This document shows positions 62,610 to 64,000 of a DNA stretch of 64,000 nucleotides, piece by piece; within the stretch, counting starts at the first letter, position 1; every line of letters starts with the position of its first letter. The stretch is taken from contig BAAFSQ010000011.1 of NCBI GenBank assembly GCA_054661495.1, positions 1 to 64,000 on the forward strand, written 5' to 3'. The notes below the pieces were generated by a model that searched no databases, had not been told where the DNA came from, and saw only the letters and a program-made list of their open reading frames with translations. The position numbers and the translations under genes are program-made. The DNA comes from Zygophlyctis sp. KS116 (Eukaryota > Chytridiomycota).

Positions 62610-64000
62610 TTATTTGTTTTTCGATTTAAGTTTCCATTGAGCACTGGGAATACTTTCCAATTTTCTAACCATTGGCCGTATATAAAAGAGTAAACTTGTG
62701 ACGCCAAAAGCTAAACAAATAGCACAAACAATGTAATATCCATCCTGATCCAATTGACATTTTCCTTTAGCTGTTGAGCAAGAGGCTTTTCCAATATCAT
62801 CTGAACATTTAAGATTAGGCACAAAAGTTCCATCAGACAAGACACAAGGGGCAATCGTAAAAGACTCCACCGCCAAACTTTAGATAAAATAAAATACCTT
62901 TAAAACAAAATATCTGGGCCAAGTTCCTCCTAAATTACTAAGAGTATTCAGCTATAATTAAGAATAAATGAAATTACTAGTGTCATATAAGTTCCACCAA
63001 TCAAGGGATCACTAATAGTCGTGAAATAACTTCCAATTCCAACAAACTGAACAGTACTAAAATCTTAGAGTAAAAAGATACCTCATAAAAGAGCTGAGGA
63101 CATTTGATCCAAGAACCAATAAGAAATAACTATTAGTTACACCTGATTCTGGATAGATATAAACTACAAACATTCCAAAAGCAGAAAAAAATAGTCTTCC
63201 ATAGAATGCATATAGCCAAGGACGTAGAGGACGAGCCCCAGAACTCCATTTTGCTGCATAATATCCAAAAAATAATTGAAGTGGAAAATCGACCAAGACC
63301 GATAATGCCAAATCTTCTTTTGAGAAACCTTTTTCCAATAATTTGAGTCCAGTCACAGATTCATTTGCAATAAATCCAATTTTAGCAATCAAGAGTAAAA
63401 TAAGCAAAGATTGCATATCTATTCTTTTTTAAACTGGGAAACTTACGCTCCATTTGGAGAACCTGCCATATTGTTTGATATACTTCACCCACATCATCTA
63501 TAGTCTCATGTAATCCAAGATGTTCCTTTTTAAAGAATATTAACCATAAGTCACAAACTAGAAAAACTATTCCCCAAAATATCAAATAAGTTCCTAATCC
63601 AAATAATCCATATTCTAAAGGACTTGATCTTAAATACTTGTTTGAGAATTCAGCTGAATTTAAAGCTAAAAAAACAGTAAAAGAGAGAAAATATCCTGAA
63701 TTTAGCCCTATAGTTTGAGCTGTTGAACCATAAGTCTATACTATAAGTTTTTCTATTTTATACCTTGTTATCTTCATTTAATAATGTTAATGCCCATCCA
63801 TCAACTGCAATATCCTGAGTTGCACATAAAAATATTAAAAATGTAAAGGCAAAAGTCAATTGAGAAATTGGAATATTTGAGCCAGCAAGAAAATCATCAA
63901 TATAAAGACCAAGAATTATCAGAGAACATCCTATTACAAATTGCGTTGGAATAATCCATGATTTTCTTCTCCCGATTGATTTAGAAAAATACGAGTCTAC
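62610..64000 (-). CDS. SLC33A1: Acetyl-CoA transporter AT-1 (SLC33A1), 5' end beyond the window
   Basis: Major-facilitator protein that imports acetyl-CoA into the ER lumen. Exons are joined by introns 63736-63763, 63419-63446, 63057-63081, 62952-62977 and 62865-62897. Conserved blocks are GRRKSWIIPTQFVIG, CATQDIAVDGWALTLL, QTIGLNSGYFLSF, LIAKIGFIANESVTGLKLLE, SDPLIGGTYMTLLNTLSNLG and LDQDGYYIVCAICL. The last intron is 33 nt and uses a GAG acceptor; a nearer AG would break the frame. The N-terminal part lies beyond 64000. It ends KSKNK, a lysine-rich tail like those of ER-retained membrane proteins. Confidence 0.93.

Noticed and set aside
145-64000. Ciliate origin, considered because introns of about 25 nt are known in Paramecium
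   Set aside because: All three stop codons are used as stops, no in-frame TAA/TAG reassignments are seen in conserved genes, and TPR/Mlp, UFO1-like and NI9M-like genes fit fungi and relatives better.
145-64000. Naming the species, for example a Rozella
   Set aside because: Crinklers and flagellar genes would fit, but the complex I candidate does not fit lineages reported to have lost it, and no sequence here proves a species.
145-64000. tRNA genes, CRISPR arrays, transposons
   Set aside because: I found no cloverleaf-like A/B-box sequence in the gaps, no regularly spaced repeats with spacers, and no transposase or reverse transcriptase frames.

Overview
This is a gene-dense, AT-rich nuclear window from a eukaryote that uses the standard genetic code (TAA, TAG and TGA all act as stops). 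It holds about 45 protein genes on both strands, a U2 snRNA gene and several gene fragments. I could place about 111 spliceosomal introns by restoring conserved protein frames. Nearly all are only 22-33 nt, start with GT and end with AG. Intergenic gaps are usually under 200 bp, and several convergent gene pairs share their stop codons or overlap. The gene set (TMEM216, RIB43A, NME7, WDR27, a RHAMM/HMMR homologue) indicates a flagellated cell. UFO1/Pof10-like and NI9M-like genes, together with Crinkler-type genes, suggest an early-diverging zoosporic fungus or relative (chytrid, rozellid or aphelid grade). The species cannot be fixed from this sequence alone.

Layout: 1-8.5 kb carries RPN9, THOC2, eL39 and NAP1. 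From 8.5 to 15 kb an inverted repeat with two 729-bp arms, each holding a small secreted GPI-anchor-type gene, encloses 5 kb with TMEM216, a REX4-like exonuclease that has a signal peptide, a HAD hydrolase and WDR27. A third, diverged copy of the secreted gene follows. From 15.6 to 22 kb come proteasome beta1, mL45, bL32m, a nucleolar-type FKBP, ARPC4, NME7, a complex I subunit and PPIL1. From 22 to 27.4 kb is an accessory block: a tandem pair of paralogues with an unrecognised C-terminal motif, a Crinkler gene surrounded by inverted Crinkler and SRPBCC fragments, and a second Crinkler gene. From 27.5 to 35 kb are RPN2, RIB43A, the U2 snRNA and SDA1. From 35 to 47.7 kb are HMMR, MESH1, STT3, RAD23, a UPF3-like gene, a dipeptidase, a telobox Myb protein and DNPH1. 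From 47.8 to 64 kb are TPR/Mlp, CCA1, SFC1, small membrane proteins, a UFO1-like F-box/WD40/UIM protein and the acetyl-CoA transporter AT-1, which is cut by the window end.

Functional themes: ubiquitin-proteasome genes (RPN9, PRE3, RPN2, RAD23, UFO1-like), mRNA export and nuclear pore (THOC2, TPR), translation and mitoribosome (eL39, mL45, bL32m, SDA1), mitochondrial inner membrane (NI9M-like, SFC1, MIC26/27-like) and flagellum. The accessory loci (secreted GPI family, secreted exonuclease, Crinklers) look like a fast-evolving host-interaction layer and contain the most unusual structures.
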